From assembly GCF_900111835.1 (NCBI RefSeq), contig NZ_FOJP01000008.1, positions 213,895 to 277,894 on the forward strand: a stretch of DNA of 64,000 nt. The letters run 5' to 3'. Positions 41,999-52,926 of this stretch are shown here, piece by piece (the stretch's first letter is position 1; every line of letters begins with the position of its first letter). The notes below the pieces were generated by a model that worked only from the letters and a program-made list of their open reading frames with translations, was not told the origin of the DNA and did no database searches. Source of the stretch: Metapseudomonas otitidis. Lineage in GTDB: Bacteria > Pseudomonadota > Gammaproteobacteria > Pseudomonadales > Pseudomonadaceae. The translations under genes and the position numbers were made by a program.

Positions 41999-44227
41999 AT
42001 GACCCTGCAACGGGGTGGTCCTATCTTCGGGCGCCTGGTGGTGATTGGGCTCGGTCTCATTGGTGGGTCTTTCGCCAAGGGTTTGCGCGAGAAGGGTGTG
42101 TTCGCCGAGGTAGTGGGTGTGGACAAGGACCCGGAGTCCTGCCGCATCGCCGTCGAGACGGGGGTGGTGGATCGCTGCGAGAGCGATCTGGATGCCGCCT
42201 GTCGCGGGGCTGAAGTGATCCAGTTGGCGGTGCCGATACTGGCCATGGAGAAGCTGCTGGGGCAGTTGGCCGCGCTCGACCTTGGAAAGGCCGTGCTGAC
42301 CGATGTGGGAAGCGCCAAGGGCAATGTGGTGCGCGCTGCACGTGTGGCGTTCGGCCAGATGCCGGCGCGTTTCGTCCCCGGTCACCCCATCGCGGGGTCG
42401 GAGAAGAGCGGGGTGGAGGCGGCCAACGCGGGTCTGTTCCGTCGTCACAAGGTGATTCTCACGCCGGCAGAGAATACCGACCCGGCAGCCCTGGAGCAGG
42501 TCGACCAGCTTTGGCGGGCCTTGGGCGCCGATGTCGAGCACATGGATGTCGAGCACCACGACGAGGTGCTCGCTGCGACCAGTCATTTGCCGCACCTGCT
42601 GGCGTTTGGCCTGGTCGATTCGCTCGGCAAGCGCAGCGAGAACCTGGAGATTTTCCGTTACGCCGCCGGCGGCTTCCGTGATTTCACGCGGATCGCCGGC
42701 AGTGATCCGGTGATGTGGCACGACATCTTCCTCGCCAATCGCGAGGCCGTGCTGCGGATCCTGGACGTATTTCGCGCCGACCTCGACGCGCTGCGCGCTG
42801 CGGTCGACGCTGGGGATGGGCATGAGTTGCTGGGCGTGTTCACCCGCGCCCGCTTCGCCCGCGAGCATTTCAGCAAAATCCTGGCCCGCAGGGCCTATGT
42901 GGACGCCATGCACAATAACGATCTGATCTACCTTGCCCAGCCCGGTGGCCAAATTTCCGGCCGTATTCGCGTTCCTGGCGACAAATCCATCTCCCATCGG
43001 TCGATCATGCTCGGCTCCCTGGCCGAAGGAACCACCGAGGTGGAAGGCTTCCTCGAAGGTGAGGACGCCCTGGCGACGCTGCAGACCTTCCGTGACATGG
43101 GCGTTGTCATTGAAGGCCCTCATCATGGTCGTGTGACCATCCATGGTGTTGGCCTACATGGCCTCAAGCCGCCGCCTGGTCCCCTCTACCTGGGCAACTC
43201 CGGCACTTCCATGCGTCTGCTCAGCGGTCTGCTGGCGGCCCAGCCGTTCGACACCACCCTGACCGGTGACGCTTCTCTCTCCAAGCGCCCGATGAATCGC
43301 GTGGCCAAGCCGCTCCGCGAAATGGGGGCGGTGATCGAAACCGGCCCCGAGGGGCGTCCGCCGCTGACCATCCGCGGTGGCCAGCGCCTGACCGGGATGA
43401 GCTACGACATGCCCATGGCCAGCGCCCAGGTGAAGTCCTGTCTGCTGCTTGCCGGTCTGTATGCCGCCGGGGAGACCGCCGTTACCGAGCCGGCTCCTAC
43501 CCGTGATCACACCGAACGCATGCTCCAGGGCTTTGGCTACCCGGTGAAGGTGGAGGGCAATACCGCGAGCGTCGAGAGCGGGCACAAGCTCACGGCTTGC
43601 AAGATCGAGGTGCCTGCCGATATCTCCTCGGCTGCCTTCTTCCTGGTGGCGGCGAGCATCGCCGAAGGTTCCGAGCTGCTGCTCGAGCATGTCGGCATCA
43701 ACCCGACCCGTACCGGGGTGATCGATATCCTCAAGCTGATGGGCGGCGACATCACCCTGGAAAACCAGCGCGTGGTGGGTGGCGAACCGGTTGCCGATAT
43801 CCGCGTTCGGGCAGCCAAGCTCAAGGGCATTGATATTCCCGAAGACCTGGTGCCCCTGGCCATCGATGAGTTCCCGGTGCTCTTCGTCGCGGCTGCCTGC
43901 GCCGAGGGACGTACCGTGCTACGTGGTGCGGAAGAGTTGCGGGTCAAGGAGTCCGACCGTATCCAGGTCATGGCCGATGGCCTGCAGACCCTGGGCGTGA
44001 AGGCGGAGCCGACTCCGGACGGCATCGTCATCGAGGGTGGCCCGATGGGTGGTGGTGAAGTCTGGGCGCATGGCGACCACCGGATCGCCATGTCCTTCAC
44101 GGTGGCGTCGCTCCGCGCTGGTGCTCCGATCCGAATCCATGACTGTGCGAACGTGGCGACCTCCTTCCCGAACTTCCTGGGGTTGGCTTCGCAGGTCGGA
44201 ATCCGCGTAGCGGAAGAGGGCAAGTGA
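41999..44227 (+). CDS. Fused cyclohexadienyl dehydrogenase (TyrA) - EPSP synthase (AroA)
   Basis: A 742-residue fusion. The N-terminal third (about 1-295) is a prephenate/arogenate dehydrogenase: [20 protein letters not shown] motif, [14 protein letters not shown] with the catalytic His, and [16 protein letters not shown]. The C-terminal part (about 305-742) is 5-enolpyruvylshikimate-3-phosphate synthase: [71 protein letters not shown] and GDHRIAMSF. The fusion is known from Pseudomonas. One polypeptide thus does a late shikimate step and a tyrosine-branch step. An ATG (41999) or a GTG four codons earlier may start it. It overlaps cmk (TGATG). Confidence 0.95.
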   Translation: MTLQRGGPIFGRLVVIGLGLIGGSFAKGLREKGVFAEVVGVDKDPESCRIAVETGVVDRCESDLDAACRGAEVIQLAVPILAMEKLLGQLAALDLGKAVLTDVGSAKGNVVRAARVAFGQMPARFVPGHPIAGSEKSGVEAANAGLFRRHKVILTPAENTDPAALEQVDQLWRALGADVEHMDVEHHDEVLAATSHLPHLLAFGLVDSLGKRSENLEIFRYAAGGFRDFTRIAGSDPVMWHDIFLANREAVLRILDVFRADLDALRAAVDAGDGHELLGVFTRARFAREHFSKILARRAYVDAMHNNDLIYLAQPGGQISGRIRVPGDKSISHRSIMLGSLAEGTTEVEGFLEGEDALATLQTFRDMGVVIEGPHHGRVTIHGVGLHGLKPPPGPLYLGNSGTSMRLLSGLLAAQPFDTTLTGDASLSKRPMNRVAKPLREMGAVIETGPEGRPPLTIRGGQRLTGMSYDMPMASAQVKSCLLLAGLYAAGETAVTEPAPTRDHTERMLQGFGYPVKVEGNTASVESGHKLTACKIEVPADISSAAFFLVAASIAEGSELLLEHVGINPTRTGVIDILKLMGGDITLENQRVVGGEPVADIRVRAAKLKGIDIPEDLVPLAIDEFPVLFVAAACAEGRTVLRGAEELRVKESDRIQVMADGLQTLGVKAEPTPDGIVIEGGPMGGGEVWAHGDHRIAMSFTVASLRAGAPIRIHDCANVATSFPNFLGLASQVGIRVAEEGK

Positions 44228-44910
44228 TGAGTGGCGTACCTGTCATAACCGTCGACGGACCAGGAGGATCCGGCAAAGGCACTCTGTGTGGCTTGCTTGC
44301 CAGGCGCCTGGGCTGGAATCTGCTCGATTCGGGCGCGCTCTACCGCCTCTTGGCATTTGCCGCGCGCAACCACGGTGTCGACCTCACCAACGAGGAAGCG
44401 CTGACGGTTCTGGCGGCTCATCTGGACGTACAGTTCCTTTCCGCAGCGGATGGCAGTGAGCGCATCGTGCTCGAAGGCGAGGATGTGTCCAATGTGATCC
44501 GAACCGAGGTGGTAGGGGCGGGCGCTTCTCAGGTGGCTGCCCTGCCGGCAGTTCGCGATGCGTTGCTGGAGCGCCAGCGTGCGTTCCGTGAGTCCCCCGG
44601 CCTTGTTGCGGACGGGCGTGATATGGGAACCGTCGTATTTCCCGATGCGCCACTCAAGATATTCCTGACTGCAAGCGCCGAGGAGCGGGCGCGACGCCGT
44701 TATCTCCAGTTGAAGGGCAAAGGCGAGGATGTTAATCTGCCGAGTCTACTTGACGAGATAATCGCACGTGACGAGCGTGATACGCAGCGTGCGGTGGCTC
44801 CGCTTAAGCCGGCGCCCGATGCGATCCTGCTGGATTCCACCGATCTCTCGATCGAGCAGGTGCTGGAACGTATTCTCAGTGAGGTCGCAGCTCGCGATCT
44901 CGCCGGGTAA
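44227..44910 (+). CDS. cmk: Cytidylate kinase
   Basis: A 227-residue nucleoside monophosphate kinase, converting CMP and dCMP to diphosphates. The P-loop is [10 protein letters not shown] (about 9-18); the NMP site is [18 protein letters not shown]; then [24 protein letters not shown] and the lid [14 protein letters not shown]. The start overlaps the aroA stop by one base, continuing the coupled operon. It is followed by a 122-base leader before rpsA; the cmk-rpsA linkage is conserved in most gammaproteobacteria. Confidence 0.96.
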   Translation: MSGVPVITVDGPGGSGKGTLCGLLARRLGWNLLDSGALYRLLAFAARNHGVDLTNEEALTVLAAHLDVQFLSAADGSERIVLEGEDVSNVIRTEVVGAGASQVAALPAVRDALLERQRAFRESPGLVADGRDMGTVVFPDAPLKIFLTASAEERARRRYLQLKGKGEDVNLPSLLDEIIARDERDTQRAVAPLKPAPDAILLDSTDLSIEQVLERILSEVAARDLAG

Positions 44911-44973
44911 CCCAGAGAGGCATGCGGGAAGACCAGTCTAAAGCCCCGCAAGACTCTTTTTATATGAACAAAC

Positions 44974-45013
44974 CCACATTGTCTGGAGTGTGGCTTTGGG
45001 CGAATTCTCGCCC
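44974..45013 (+). promoter_or_regulatory. Structured leader of rpsA (two hairpins)
   Basis: CCACA (44974-44978) pairs with TGTGG (44989-44993), and GGGCGA-ATTC-TCGCCC (44998-45013) forms a perfect second stem ending just before the CAGGAATC ribosome site. S1 in E. coli represses its own translation through leader hairpins without a strong Shine-Dalgarno, so this may play the same part. Confidence 0.5.
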
Positions 45014-45032
45014 TTGATCAACAGGAATCAAC

Positions 45033-46712
45033 ATGAGCGAAAGCTTTGCAGAACTTTTTGAAGAAAGCCTGAAATCCCTCGACATGCAGCCCGGTGCGAT
45101 CATCACCGGCATCGTGGTCGACATCGATGGTGACTGGGTCACCGTCCATGCTGGCCTGAAGTCCGAGGGTGTCATCCCGGTCGAGCAGTTCTACAACGAG
45201 CAGGGCGAGCTGACCATCAAGGTCGGTGACGAAGTGCACGTTGCGCTCGATGCTGTGGAAGACGGCTTCGGCGAAACCAAGCTGTCCCGCGAGAAAGCCA
45301 AGCGCGCCGAGTCTTGGATTGTTCTGGAAGCGGCTTTCGCTGCCGAAGAAGTGGTCAAGGGCGTTATCAACGGCAAGGTCAAAGGTGGCTTCACTGTCGA
45401 CGTCAATGGCATCCGTGCGTTCCTGCCGGGTTCCCTGGTTGATGTGCGTCCGGTGCGTGATACCACTCACCTGGAAGGCAAAGAGCTCGAGTTCAAGGTC
45501 ATCAAGCTGGACCAGAAGCGCAACAACGTTGTCGTTTCCCGTCGTAGCGTCCTCGAAGCCGAGAACAGCGCCGAGCGCGAAGCGCTGCTGGAATCCCTGC
45601 AGGAAGGTCAGCAAGTCAAGGGTATCGTCAAGAACCTCACCGACTACGGTGCGTTCGTTGACCTGGGCGGCGTAGATGGCTTGCTGCACATCACCGACAT
45701 GGCGTGGAAGCGCATCAAGCATCCGTCCGAGATCGTCAACGTTGGTGACGAGATCGACGTCAAGGTCCTGAAGTTCGACCGCGAGCGCAACCGCGTCTCC
45801 CTGGGTCTGAAGCAACTGGGCGAAGATCCGTGGGTTGCCATCAAGGCCCGTTACCCGGAAGGCACCCGCGTCATGGCTCGCGTTACCAACCTGACCGACT
45901 ACGGCTGCTTCGCCGAGCTGGAAGAAGGTGTAGAAGGCCTGGTGCACGTGTCCGAGATGGATTGGACCAACAAGAACATCCACCCGTCCAAGGTCGTTCA
46001 GGTCGGCGACGAAGTGGAAGTTCAGGTCCTGGATATCGACGAAGAGCGTCGTCGTATCTCCCTGGGTATCAAGCAGTGCAAATCCAACCCGTGGGAAGAT
46101 TTCTCCAGCCGCTTCAACAAGGGCGACAAGATCTCCGGCACCATCAAGTCGATCACCGATTTCGGTATCTTCATCGGCCTGGAAGGTGGTATCGACGGTC
46201 TGGTTCATCTCTCCGACATCTCTTGGAACGAAGTTGGCGAAGAAGCCGTACGCCGCTTCAAGAAGGGCGACGAGCTGGAAACCGTTATCCTCTCCGTTGA
46301 TCCGGAGCGCGAGCGCATCTCCCTGGGCATCAAACAGCTGGAAGACGATCCGTTCTCCAACTACGCATCCCTGAACGAGAAGGGCAGCATCGTCCGTGGT
46401 ACCGTCAAGGAAGTTGATGCCAAAGGCGCTGTAATCTCCCTTGGCAACGATATCGAAGGCATCCTGAAAGCCTCCGAAATCAGCCGCGATCGCGTTGAAG
46501 ATGCCCGCAACGTGCTGAAGGAAGGCGAAGAAGTCGAAGCCAAGATCATCAGCATCGACCGTAAGAGCCGCGTTATCAGCCTGTCCATCAAGTCGAAGGA
46601 CGTGGACGACGAGAAAGACGCAATGAAGGAACTGCGCAAGCAGGAATCCGAGAGCACTGGTCCGACCACCATTGGTGATCTGATTCGTGCGCAGATGGAG
46701 AGCCAGGGCTAA
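45033..46712 (+). CDS. rpsA: 30S ribosomal protein S1
   Basis: A 559-residue S1 with six S1/OB repeats; repeat openings can be followed at [18 protein letters not shown] (about 20), [18 protein letters not shown] (about 106), [20 protein letters not shown] (about 192), [20 protein letters not shown] (about 277), [20 protein letters not shown] (about 364) and [20 protein letters not shown] (about 451). It binds mRNA and brings it to the 30S subunit. Length equals that of P. aeruginosa S1. Codon use shifts to that of highly expressed genes. An intrinsic terminator follows directly. Confidence 0.98.
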   Translation: MSESFAELFEESLKSLDMQPGAIITGIVVDIDGDWVTVHAGLKSEGVIPVEQFYNEQGELTIKVGDEVHVALDAVEDGFGETKLSREKAKRAESWIVLEAAFAAEEVVKGVINGKVKGGFTVDVNGIRAFLPGSLVDVRPVRDTTHLEGKELEFKVIKLDQKRNNVVVSRRSVLEAENSAEREALLESLQEGQQVKGIVKNLTDYGAFVDLGGVDGLLHITDMAWKRIKHPSEIVNVGDEIDVKVLKFDRERNRVSLGLKQLGEDPWVAIKARYPEGTRVMARVTNLTDYGCFAELEEGVEGLVHVSEMDWTNKNIHPSKVVQVGDEVEVQVLDIDEERRRISLGIKQCKSNPWEDFSSRFNKGDKISGTIKSITDFGIFIGLEGGIDGLVHLSDISWNEVGEEAVRRFKKGDELETVILSVDPERERISLGIKQLEDDPFSNYASLNEKGSIVRGTVKEVDAKGAVISLGNDIEGILKASEISRDRVEDARNVLKEGEEVEAKIISIDRKSRVISLSIKSKDVDDEKDAMKELRKQESESTGPTTIGDLIRAQMESQG

Positions 46713-46732
46713 GTCCTGATTTCCCCAGCAAG

Positions 46733-46759
46733 AAGGGCGGCCTAGGCCGCCCTTTTTGT
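46733..46759 (+). terminator. Intrinsic terminator of the cmk-rpsA operon
   Basis: AAGGGCGGCC-TA-GGCCGCCCTT (46733-46754) followed by a T run (TTTTTG). The perfect 10-bp stem lies 20 bases after the rpsA stop and ends the supraoperon. Confidence 0.92.
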
Positions 46760-46859
46760 TGTTCGAGTTTTACTCTTGGTTCTTGGGACTGTTCAAGGCT
46801 TCATGGTCATGCTAAAAACGTTAGAGCTGATCTAGCCGCTTGATATAGAAGGGAAAACC

Positions 46860-47144
46860 ATGACCAAGTCGGAGTTGATCGAACGAATCGTTACCCATCA
46901 AGGCCAGCTTTCCTCGAAAGACGTGGAGCTTGCCATCAAGACTATGCTCGAGCAGATGTCCCAGGCACTGGCCACGGGGGATCGTATCGAGATACGTGGC
47001 TTCGGTAGTTTCTCTCTGCACTTTCGTGCGCCTCGCACAGGGCGCAACCCTAAGACTGGTGAGTCGGTTCGCCTGGATGGGAAGTTCGTGCCCCACTTCA
47101 AGCCGGGCAAGGAGTTGCGGGATCGGGTGAACGAGGAAGAATAA
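46860..47144 (+). CDS. ihfB: Integration host factor subunit beta
   Basis: A 94-residue HU/IHF-family DNA-bending protein. It has [31 protein letters not shown] and the beta-arm segment [25 protein letters not shown] with the intercalating Pro, ending [15 protein letters not shown], which is typical of IHF beta rather than HU. With IHF alpha it bends DNA at specific sites. GAAGGG lies before the ATG. The gene marks the usual left border of the O-antigen locus in Pseudomonas (also called himD). Confidence 0.96.
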   Translation: MTKSELIERIVTHQGQLSSKDVELAIKTMLEQMSQALATGDRIEIRGFGSFSLHFRAPRTGRNPKTGESVRLDGKFVPHFKPGKELRDRVNEEE

Positions 47145-47256
47145 CTCTCCTGCGTGCCCTCTTTGTCTCTTCTTGCTTTTTACATATCTGGGTGTGTACC
47201 GATTCTAGCCAGTGGCTTGCTAGTTCTGGTGGCTATCGGTATTTCTGAATAATTAC

Positions 47257-47262
47257 TAAAAT
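47257..47262 (+). promoter_or_regulatory. -10 element of the O-antigen locus promoter
   Basis: TAAAAT followed by GCCGC, the same -10 context (TAnAATGCCGS) seen at other promoters in this window (20137, 20034 minus strand, 51812). The -35 is poor. Transcription would start near 47269, before the two leader hairpins. Confidence 0.4.
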
Positions 47263-47276
47263 GCCGCTTTCCCCTC

Positions 47277-47331
47277 ACGGGCTTCGCCTATAGGCGAAGC
47301 CCGTAGCTTGGCTTCTATCGTGCGATCACGA
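47277..47331 (+). promoter_or_regulatory. O-antigen leader: 12-bp hairpin, ops-like element, second hairpin
   Basis: ACGGGCTTCGCC-TATA-GGCGAAGCCCGT (47277-47304) is a perfect 12-bp stem. GCCCGTAGCTTG (47299-47310) matches the ops consensus GGCGGTAGCGTG at 9 of 12 positions, including GTAGC. TCGTG-CGAT-CACGA (47318-47331) is a second stem. The ribosome site of wbpA follows. The stem lacks a T run and could also be the ihfB terminator. Confidence 0.45.
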
Positions 47332-47355
47332 GATAAAATTTTTGGAGTTGATTTG

Positions 47356-48672
47356 ATGTCAAATCAGATTCGTCTGGCTAGTGTCGCCAAGTTCAAGGAG
47401 AAAGGGGCCATTATCGGCATAGTCGGTCTTGGGTACGTAGGCCTGCCGCTGATGCTTCGCTACAGCGCGATCGGTTATCGTGTGCTAGGTATCGACATCG
47501 ACAATACAAAGGTTGCGAAGCTCAATATTGGGCAGAGCTATATTGAGCACATCCCTGCGGGAAAGATCGCCCAAGCGCGTGATTCAGGTTTTGAGGCGAC
47601 GACAGATTTTTCCCGTGCTGCCGAATGTGATGCGTTGATTCTCTGCGTGCCGACCCCCCTGAACAAATATCGCGAGCCGGACATGAGCTTCGTGATCAAC
47701 ACCACCGATGCGCTCAAGCAATATCTGCGTGCGGGCCAGGTCGTGTCGCTGGAGAGTACGACCTATCCAGGCACTACTGAAGAAGAGCTGCTCCCGCGTG
47801 TGGAAGAAGGTGGGCTCAAGGTCGGTGAAGACATCTTCCTTGTCTATTCGCCGGAGCGCGAGGATCCAGGTAACCCTGATTTCGAGACGAACACCATCCC
47901 CAAGGTGATCGGTGGCCAAACTCCCGCCTGCCTTGAGGTCGGTGTGGCGCTGTACGAACAGGCGATCGATCGCGTTGTGCCGGTGAGCTCCACCAAAGCG
48001 GCGGAGATGACCAAGCTACTGGAAAACATTCATCGGGCGGTGAACATAGGCCTGGTTAATGAAATGAAGATCGTGGCCGATCGCATGGGCATCGACATCT
48101 TCGAGGTAGTGGATGCGGCAGCGACCAAACCGTTCGGCTTCACCGCCTACTATCCGGGCCCGGGGCTGGGCGGCCATTGCATCCCGATAGACCCTTTCTA
48201 CCTGACTTGGAAGGCCCGCGAGTATGGTCTGCACACCCGCTTCATCGAACTGTCGGGTGAAGTGAACCGGGCGATGCCGGAATACGTGGTAGGTAAGCTG
48301 ATGGATGGCCTTAACGATCGCGGCAAGGCCCTGAAAGGCAGTCGTGTCCTGGTGTTGGGCATTGCATACAAGAAGAACGTCGACGACATGCGCGAATCTC
48401 CGTCGGTGGAGATTATGGAACTTATCGAGGCTAAGGGCGGTATCGTGGCCTATAGCGACCCGCATGTCCCGGTCTTTCCGAAGATGCGCGAACACCATTT
48501 CGAATTGAGCAGCGAGGTGCTGACAGCGGAGAATCTGGCGTCCTTCGATGCGGTGGTGTTGGCGACTGACCACGCGCGTTTCGATTACGAACTGATTCGT
48601 GAGCACGCCCGCCTGCTGGTCGATAGCCGCGGCAAGTACCGCGCGCCGGAAACCCACATCGTCAAAGCCTGA
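47356..48672 (+). CDS. wbpA: UDP-N-acetyl-D-glucosamine 6-dehydrogenase WbpA
   Basis: A 438-residue UDP-sugar dehydrogenase that oxidises UDP-GlcNAc to UDP-GlcNAcA with NAD. It shows [21 protein letters not shown] (dinucleotide site), [59 protein letters not shown] with the catalytic Cys (about residue 274) and [19 protein letters not shown] at 47356 with TTGGAG upstream is chosen; a longer frame from 47308 is not conserved. First gene of the wbpA-B-D-E set, which in P. aeruginosa O5 leads to UDP-2,3-diacetamido-mannuronic acid. Confidence 0.95.
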   Translation: MSNQIRLASVAKFKEKGAIIGIVGLGYVGLPLMLRYSAIGYRVLGIDIDNTKVAKLNIGQSYIEHIPAGKIAQARDSGFEATTDFSRAAECDALILCVPTPLNKYREPDMSFVINTTDALKQYLRAGQVVSLESTTYPGTTEEELLPRVEEGGLKVGEDIFLVYSPEREDPGNPDFETNTIPKVIGGQTPACLEVGVALYEQAIDRVVPVSSTKAAEMTKLLENIHRAVNIGLVNEMKIVADRMGIDIFEVVDAAATKPFGFTAYYPGPGLGGHCIPIDPFYLTWKAREYGLHTRFIELSGEVNRAMPEYVVGKLMDGLNDRGKALKGSRVLVLGIAYKKNVDDMRESPSVEIMELIEAKGGIVAYSDPHVPVFPKMREHHFELSSEVLTAENLASFDAVVLATDHARFDYELIREHARLLVDSRGKYRAPETHIVKA

Positions 48673-49677
<1,005 letters not shown>

Positions 49678-49681
49678 ATCC

Positions 49682-50266
49682 ATGAGCCACTATCAGCATC
49701 CCAGCGCCATCGTCGATGAGGGTGCTCAGATCGGCGAAGGTTCTCGCGTCTGGCATTTCGTTCACGTATGCCCGGGCGCTCGGATTGGCAAAGGTGTGTC
49801 CCTGGGGCAGAACGTATTCGTCGGTAACAAAGTGCTGATCGGCGATCACTGCAAGATCCAGAACAACGTCTCGGTGTATGACAACGTCACACTTGAGGAA
49901 GGCGTCTTCTGCGGGCCGAGCATGGTATTCACCAACGTCTACAACCCGCGCTCTCTGATCGAACGTAAGAGCGAATACCGCGATACCTTGGTGAGGAAGG
50001 GCGCCACGCTGGGAGCAAACTGCACCATCGTCTGCGGCGTCACCATTGGCGAGTTCGCCTTCATAGGTGCAGGCGCAGTAGTCAACAAGGATGTGCCGGC
50101 TTATGCACTGATGGTTGGGGTTCCTGCCCGACATATAGGCTGGATGAGCGAGTATGGCGAGCAACTGGATTTGCCGCTCACCGGGGTGGGGAGTGCACCA
50201 TGCATCCACTCTGGGGAGCGCTATGTGCTTGAGGGCGGCATTGTGAGAAAGGAGCAAGCGCAGTGA
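49682..50266 (+). CDS. wbpD: UDP-2-acetamido-3-amino-glucuronate N-acetyltransferase WbpD
   Basis: A 194-residue left-handed beta-helix acetyltransferase. Hexapeptide repeats run from about residue 8 to 145 ([54 protein letters not shown]) with [28 protein letters not shown] closing the acetyl-CoA site. It acetylates the 3-amino group formed by WbpE using acetyl-CoA. ATG at 49682 is used; an upstream frame overlaps wbpB. Its stop overlaps the wbpE GTG start. Confidence 0.94.
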   Translation: MSHYQHPSAIVDEGAQIGEGSRVWHFVHVCPGARIGKGVSLGQNVFVGNKVLIGDHCKIQNNVSVYDNVTLEEGVFCGPSMVFTNVYNPRSLIERKSEYRDTLVRKGATLGANCTIVCGVTIGEFAFIGAGAVVNKDVPAYALMVGVPARHIGWMSEYGEQLDLPLTGVGSAPCIHSGERYVLEGGIVRKEQAQ

Positions 50267-51363
50267 TCGAATTCATCGATCTCAAGGCTCAGCAAGCGCT
50301 GATCAAAGAAAAGATCAATGCCAATATCCAGCGCGTATTGGCGCATGGCCAGTATATTCTTGGTCCGGAAGTGGCGGAGTTGGAAGAGAAACTGGCGGCT
50401 TTTGTGGGCGCCAAGTACTGCATCAGCGTAGCCAATGGTACCGACGCGCTGCAGATTGCGCAGATGGCACTGGGTATTGGCCCGGGCGATGAGGTCATAA
50501 CCCCCGGCTTCACCTATATCGCCACAGCCGAGACAGTCGCTCTGCTAGGGGCAAAACCGGTGTACGTGGATGTCGATCCGCGCACCTATAACCTCGATCC
50601 GGCGCTGCTTGAAGCTGCCATTACCCCGCGCACCAAGGCGATCATTCCTGTTTCGCTGTATGGCCAGTGTGCTGACTTCGATACGATCAACGTTATCTCT
50701 GCCCGGCATGGCATTCCCGTGATCGAGGACGCCGCGCAGAGCTTCGGTGCCACCTACAAGGGCAAGCGCTCCTGCAACCTGACCACCATTGCCTGTACCA
50801 GCTTCTTCCCAAGTAAGCCCTTGGGTTGCTATGGCGATGGTGGAGCAATATTCACCAACGATGACGAATTGGCCAAGGTAGTGCGCCAGATCGCTCGTCA
50901 TGGCCAGGATCGGCGTTATCACCATGTGCGCGTCGGGGTGAACAGCCGTCTCGATACCCTGCAGGCCGCCATTCTGCTGCCAAAGCTTGACCTCTTTCCA
51001 GGTGAGCTGGAACGGCGCGGGCTGGTTGCCCGGCAGTATGCTCGTCTGCTGGGCGAGGCTGGTGTCACCGCGCCCTTCGTCGAGGATTACAATCGCAGCG
51101 CTTGGGCTCAGTACACGGTGCAGGTGGAAAACCGCGAACAGGTTCAGGAAAGGCTCAAGGCTGCCGGAATTCCTACCGCGGTGCATTATCCCATTCCACT
51201 GAACCGCCAGCCTGCCGTCAGCGACGTCGATGCCTGTCTTCCGGTAGGTGACGCCATTGCTCAGCGAGTCATGAGCCTGCCCATGCATCCTTATCTCGAC
51301 GACGTTTCACTGCGCTCGATCATCAATTCCTTACTGGGATGTCTTGGCGGGTGTGATTCGTAA
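50263..51363 (+). CDS. wbpE: UDP-2-acetamido-3-oxo-glucuronate aminotransferase WbpE
   Basis: A 366-residue DegT/DnrJ/EryC1-type PLP aminotransferase. It has [49 protein letters not shown] and the PLP Lys in [18 protein letters not shown] (Lys185, the same position as in P. aeruginosa WbpE). It transfers an amino group from glutamate to C3. The C-terminal end ([14 protein letters not shown]) differs from relatives and runs a little longer. The start is GTG overlapping the wbpD stop. It is followed by 571 bases without a gene. Confidence 0.94.
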   Translation: MIEFIDLKAQQALIKEKINANIQRVLAHGQYILGPEVAELEEKLAAFVGAKYCISVANGTDALQIAQMALGIGPGDEVITPGFTYIATAETVALLGAKPVYVDVDPRTYNLDPALLEAAITPRTKAIIPVSLYGQCADFDTINVISARHGIPVIEDAAQSFGATYKGKRSCNLTTIACTSFFPSKPLGCYGDGGAIFTNDDELAKVVRQIARHGQDRRYHHVRVGVNSRLDTLQAAILLPKLDLFPGELERRGLVARQYARLLGEAGVTAPFVEDYNRSAWAQYTVQVENREQVQERLKAAGIPTAVHYPIPLNRQPAVSDVDACLPVGDAIAQRVMSLPMHPYLDDVSLRSIINSLLGCLGGCDS

Positions 51364-51934
51364 AATCCTCACTGCCGTCGGTCGTATGTTCCAGGGGCAC
51401 ATGGATTCTGTTCAAGGAAAACCGGGCTGGGCACTCATTTGCGGCGGTATCTGCTCGACCGGTGCCTTGGCAGTTTCCAGGTTGAAAGTCCCTGTCGCGT
51501 ACGTCGGGGCAGGGGCTTGCGGGGTAACAAATCATATCCGGTGAGAGGGGGGAGGCATGTGCGCACGTGTTTCAGCGCGCCGGGCAATCGGGCACTCATG
51601 AACATGGTGATCTGCCAAGGTCGCGAATAGGGGGCGGTTCCCCGGTTGCCTTTGCTGTTGAGGGGCTCCGTCTCTATGAGCGCCAATTTGCTTGCTCTGT
51701 GCGCGTTCGGCCTGTTGCGTCAGCCCCTTTGTCTGTCTCCAGGCCATGCCTGTGTTCTCGTTGGAGCATTCCCGGTGTTCGATGGGTGATGTGAAATCTG
51801 TAAAAAAACTTCATAATGCCGCCTTTCAGAAATACGTCTTCTTCGTCTGTTCAGCGATCTGCCTCGATCAGTGACTAGCGCGTAGATTTCATCATCTTCT
51901 TTGCCCTCAACGTTCCAAGACAAGGCCCTATCGA
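51364..51934 (+). other. 571-base noncoding gap inside the O-antigen locus
   Basis: No gene is convincing. Small open frames (for example 51344-51544) have no recognisable family and poor codon use. A near-palindrome CATGTGCGCACGTG lies around 51556-51569, and GGGCACTCAT occurs twice (about 51428 and 51589). The right end carries an AT-rich promoter-like CATAATGCCGCC (51812-51823), so the genes from 51935 on probably have their own transcription start. The rest could be the worn remnant of a deleted gene. Confidence 0.5.
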
Positions 51935-52924
51935 ATGATCACAGGCAAAAAAATCTTCATTACTGGCGGCGCCGGTTTCATCGCCAGCATGCTCATCTCT
52001 CGACTGGCTGACCAGAACGAGATCGTGGTATTCGATAACTACACACGCAACACGCTCAAGGATTCCCCGTACGCGAACCACCCCAATGTTCGCCAGATTC
52101 AGGGCGATGTGCTGGATTACCCGGCGCTCAAGAGTGCCATGGTCGGGGCTCAACTGGTCGTGCATGCCGCGGCTATCGCAGGCATCGAGTCAACGGTGCG
52201 CAATCCTGTCACTACCATGCGGGTCAACATGATTGGCGCTGCCAACGCGATGGAAGCGGCTCAGGAGCTTGGTGGCGTAGAGCGTTTCGTCGATTTCTCG
52301 ACTTCGGAAGTATTCGGCTCGCATGCCTTCAAGGTGGATGAAGGTCAGCAGACTGTCACGGGAGCCGTTGGCGAGGCTCGTTGGACTTATGCCGTGAGCA
52401 AGCTGGCAGGCGAGCACCTGGCACATGCCTATTTCAAGCAGTATGGTCTGCCGACTGTGACGGTTCGTCCGTTCAACGTCTATGGGCCGGGGCAGACTGG
52501 CGAGGGAGCACTGTCGATCTTCGTGCGCAAGGCGCTGAAGAACGAAGATATCCTGATCTTTGGCGATGGTAGCCAAATTCGCGCGTGGTGCTACGTGGAC
52601 GATATGGTCGAGGGCGTGCTCTGCGCTCTGGAACACCCTGACGCAGTGGGTGAGTCGTTCAATATCGGTAACTCTCGCGCAGTAACGACCGTATACGGTC
52701 TGGCCCAGGCCGTTTGCCGCATCGTTGGCAGCTCATCGAAGATCATCTTCCGTGATGCATTGTCGGCCGACATCGAGTTGCGCATTCCGAAGGTCGGCAA
52801 GGCCCGTGAACTCATTGGGTTCGAAGCCAAGGTAGATCTGGAAGAGGGGTTGGCGCGTACTGCCGCCTGGATTGCCGAGAACGAAGCGTCCTTGCCCCAA
52901 CTCTCCAATCTGTTCAAGAGCTGA
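51935..52924 (+). CDS. Extended SDR NDP-sugar epimerase/dehydratase/decarboxylase
   Basis: A 329-residue extended SDR. NAD motif GGAGFIAS at 11-18, DVLD near 58, HAAA at 77-80, catalytic YAVSK at 152-156 and RPFNVYGPG near 176. The third active-site motif is STSEVFG (122-128): this Ser-Glu pattern occurs in UDP-glucuronate decarboxylases (UXS, ArnA) and GDP-mannose dehydratases, while 4-epimerases and RmlB-type dehydratases differ. [10 protein letters not shown] near 210 also fits the decarboxylase type. It is followed by an aminotransferase and an acyltransferase, so it probably makes a 4-keto NDP-sugar. The exact reaction cannot be fixed from sequence. Confidence 0.8.
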   Translation: MITGKKIFITGGAGFIASMLISRLADQNEIVVFDNYTRNTLKDSPYANHPNVRQIQGDVLDYPALKSAMVGAQLVVHAAAIAGIESTVRNPVTTMRVNMIGAANAMEAAQELGGVERFVDFSTSEVFGSHAFKVDEGQQTVTGAVGEARWTYAVSKLAGEHLAHAYFKQYGLPTVTVRPFNVYGPGQTGEGALSIFVRKALKNEDILIFGDGSQIRAWCYVDDMVEGVLCALEHPDAVGESFNIGNSRAVTTVYGLAQAVCRIVGSSSKIIFRDALSADIELRIPKVGKARELIGFEAKVDLEEGLARTAAWIAENEASLPQLSNLFKS

Positions 52925-52926
52925 TC

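Noticed and set aside
51344..51544. 66-codon frame in the gap after wbpE
   Set aside because: No family resemblance, poor start (TTG) and no ribosome site; treated as noncoding.
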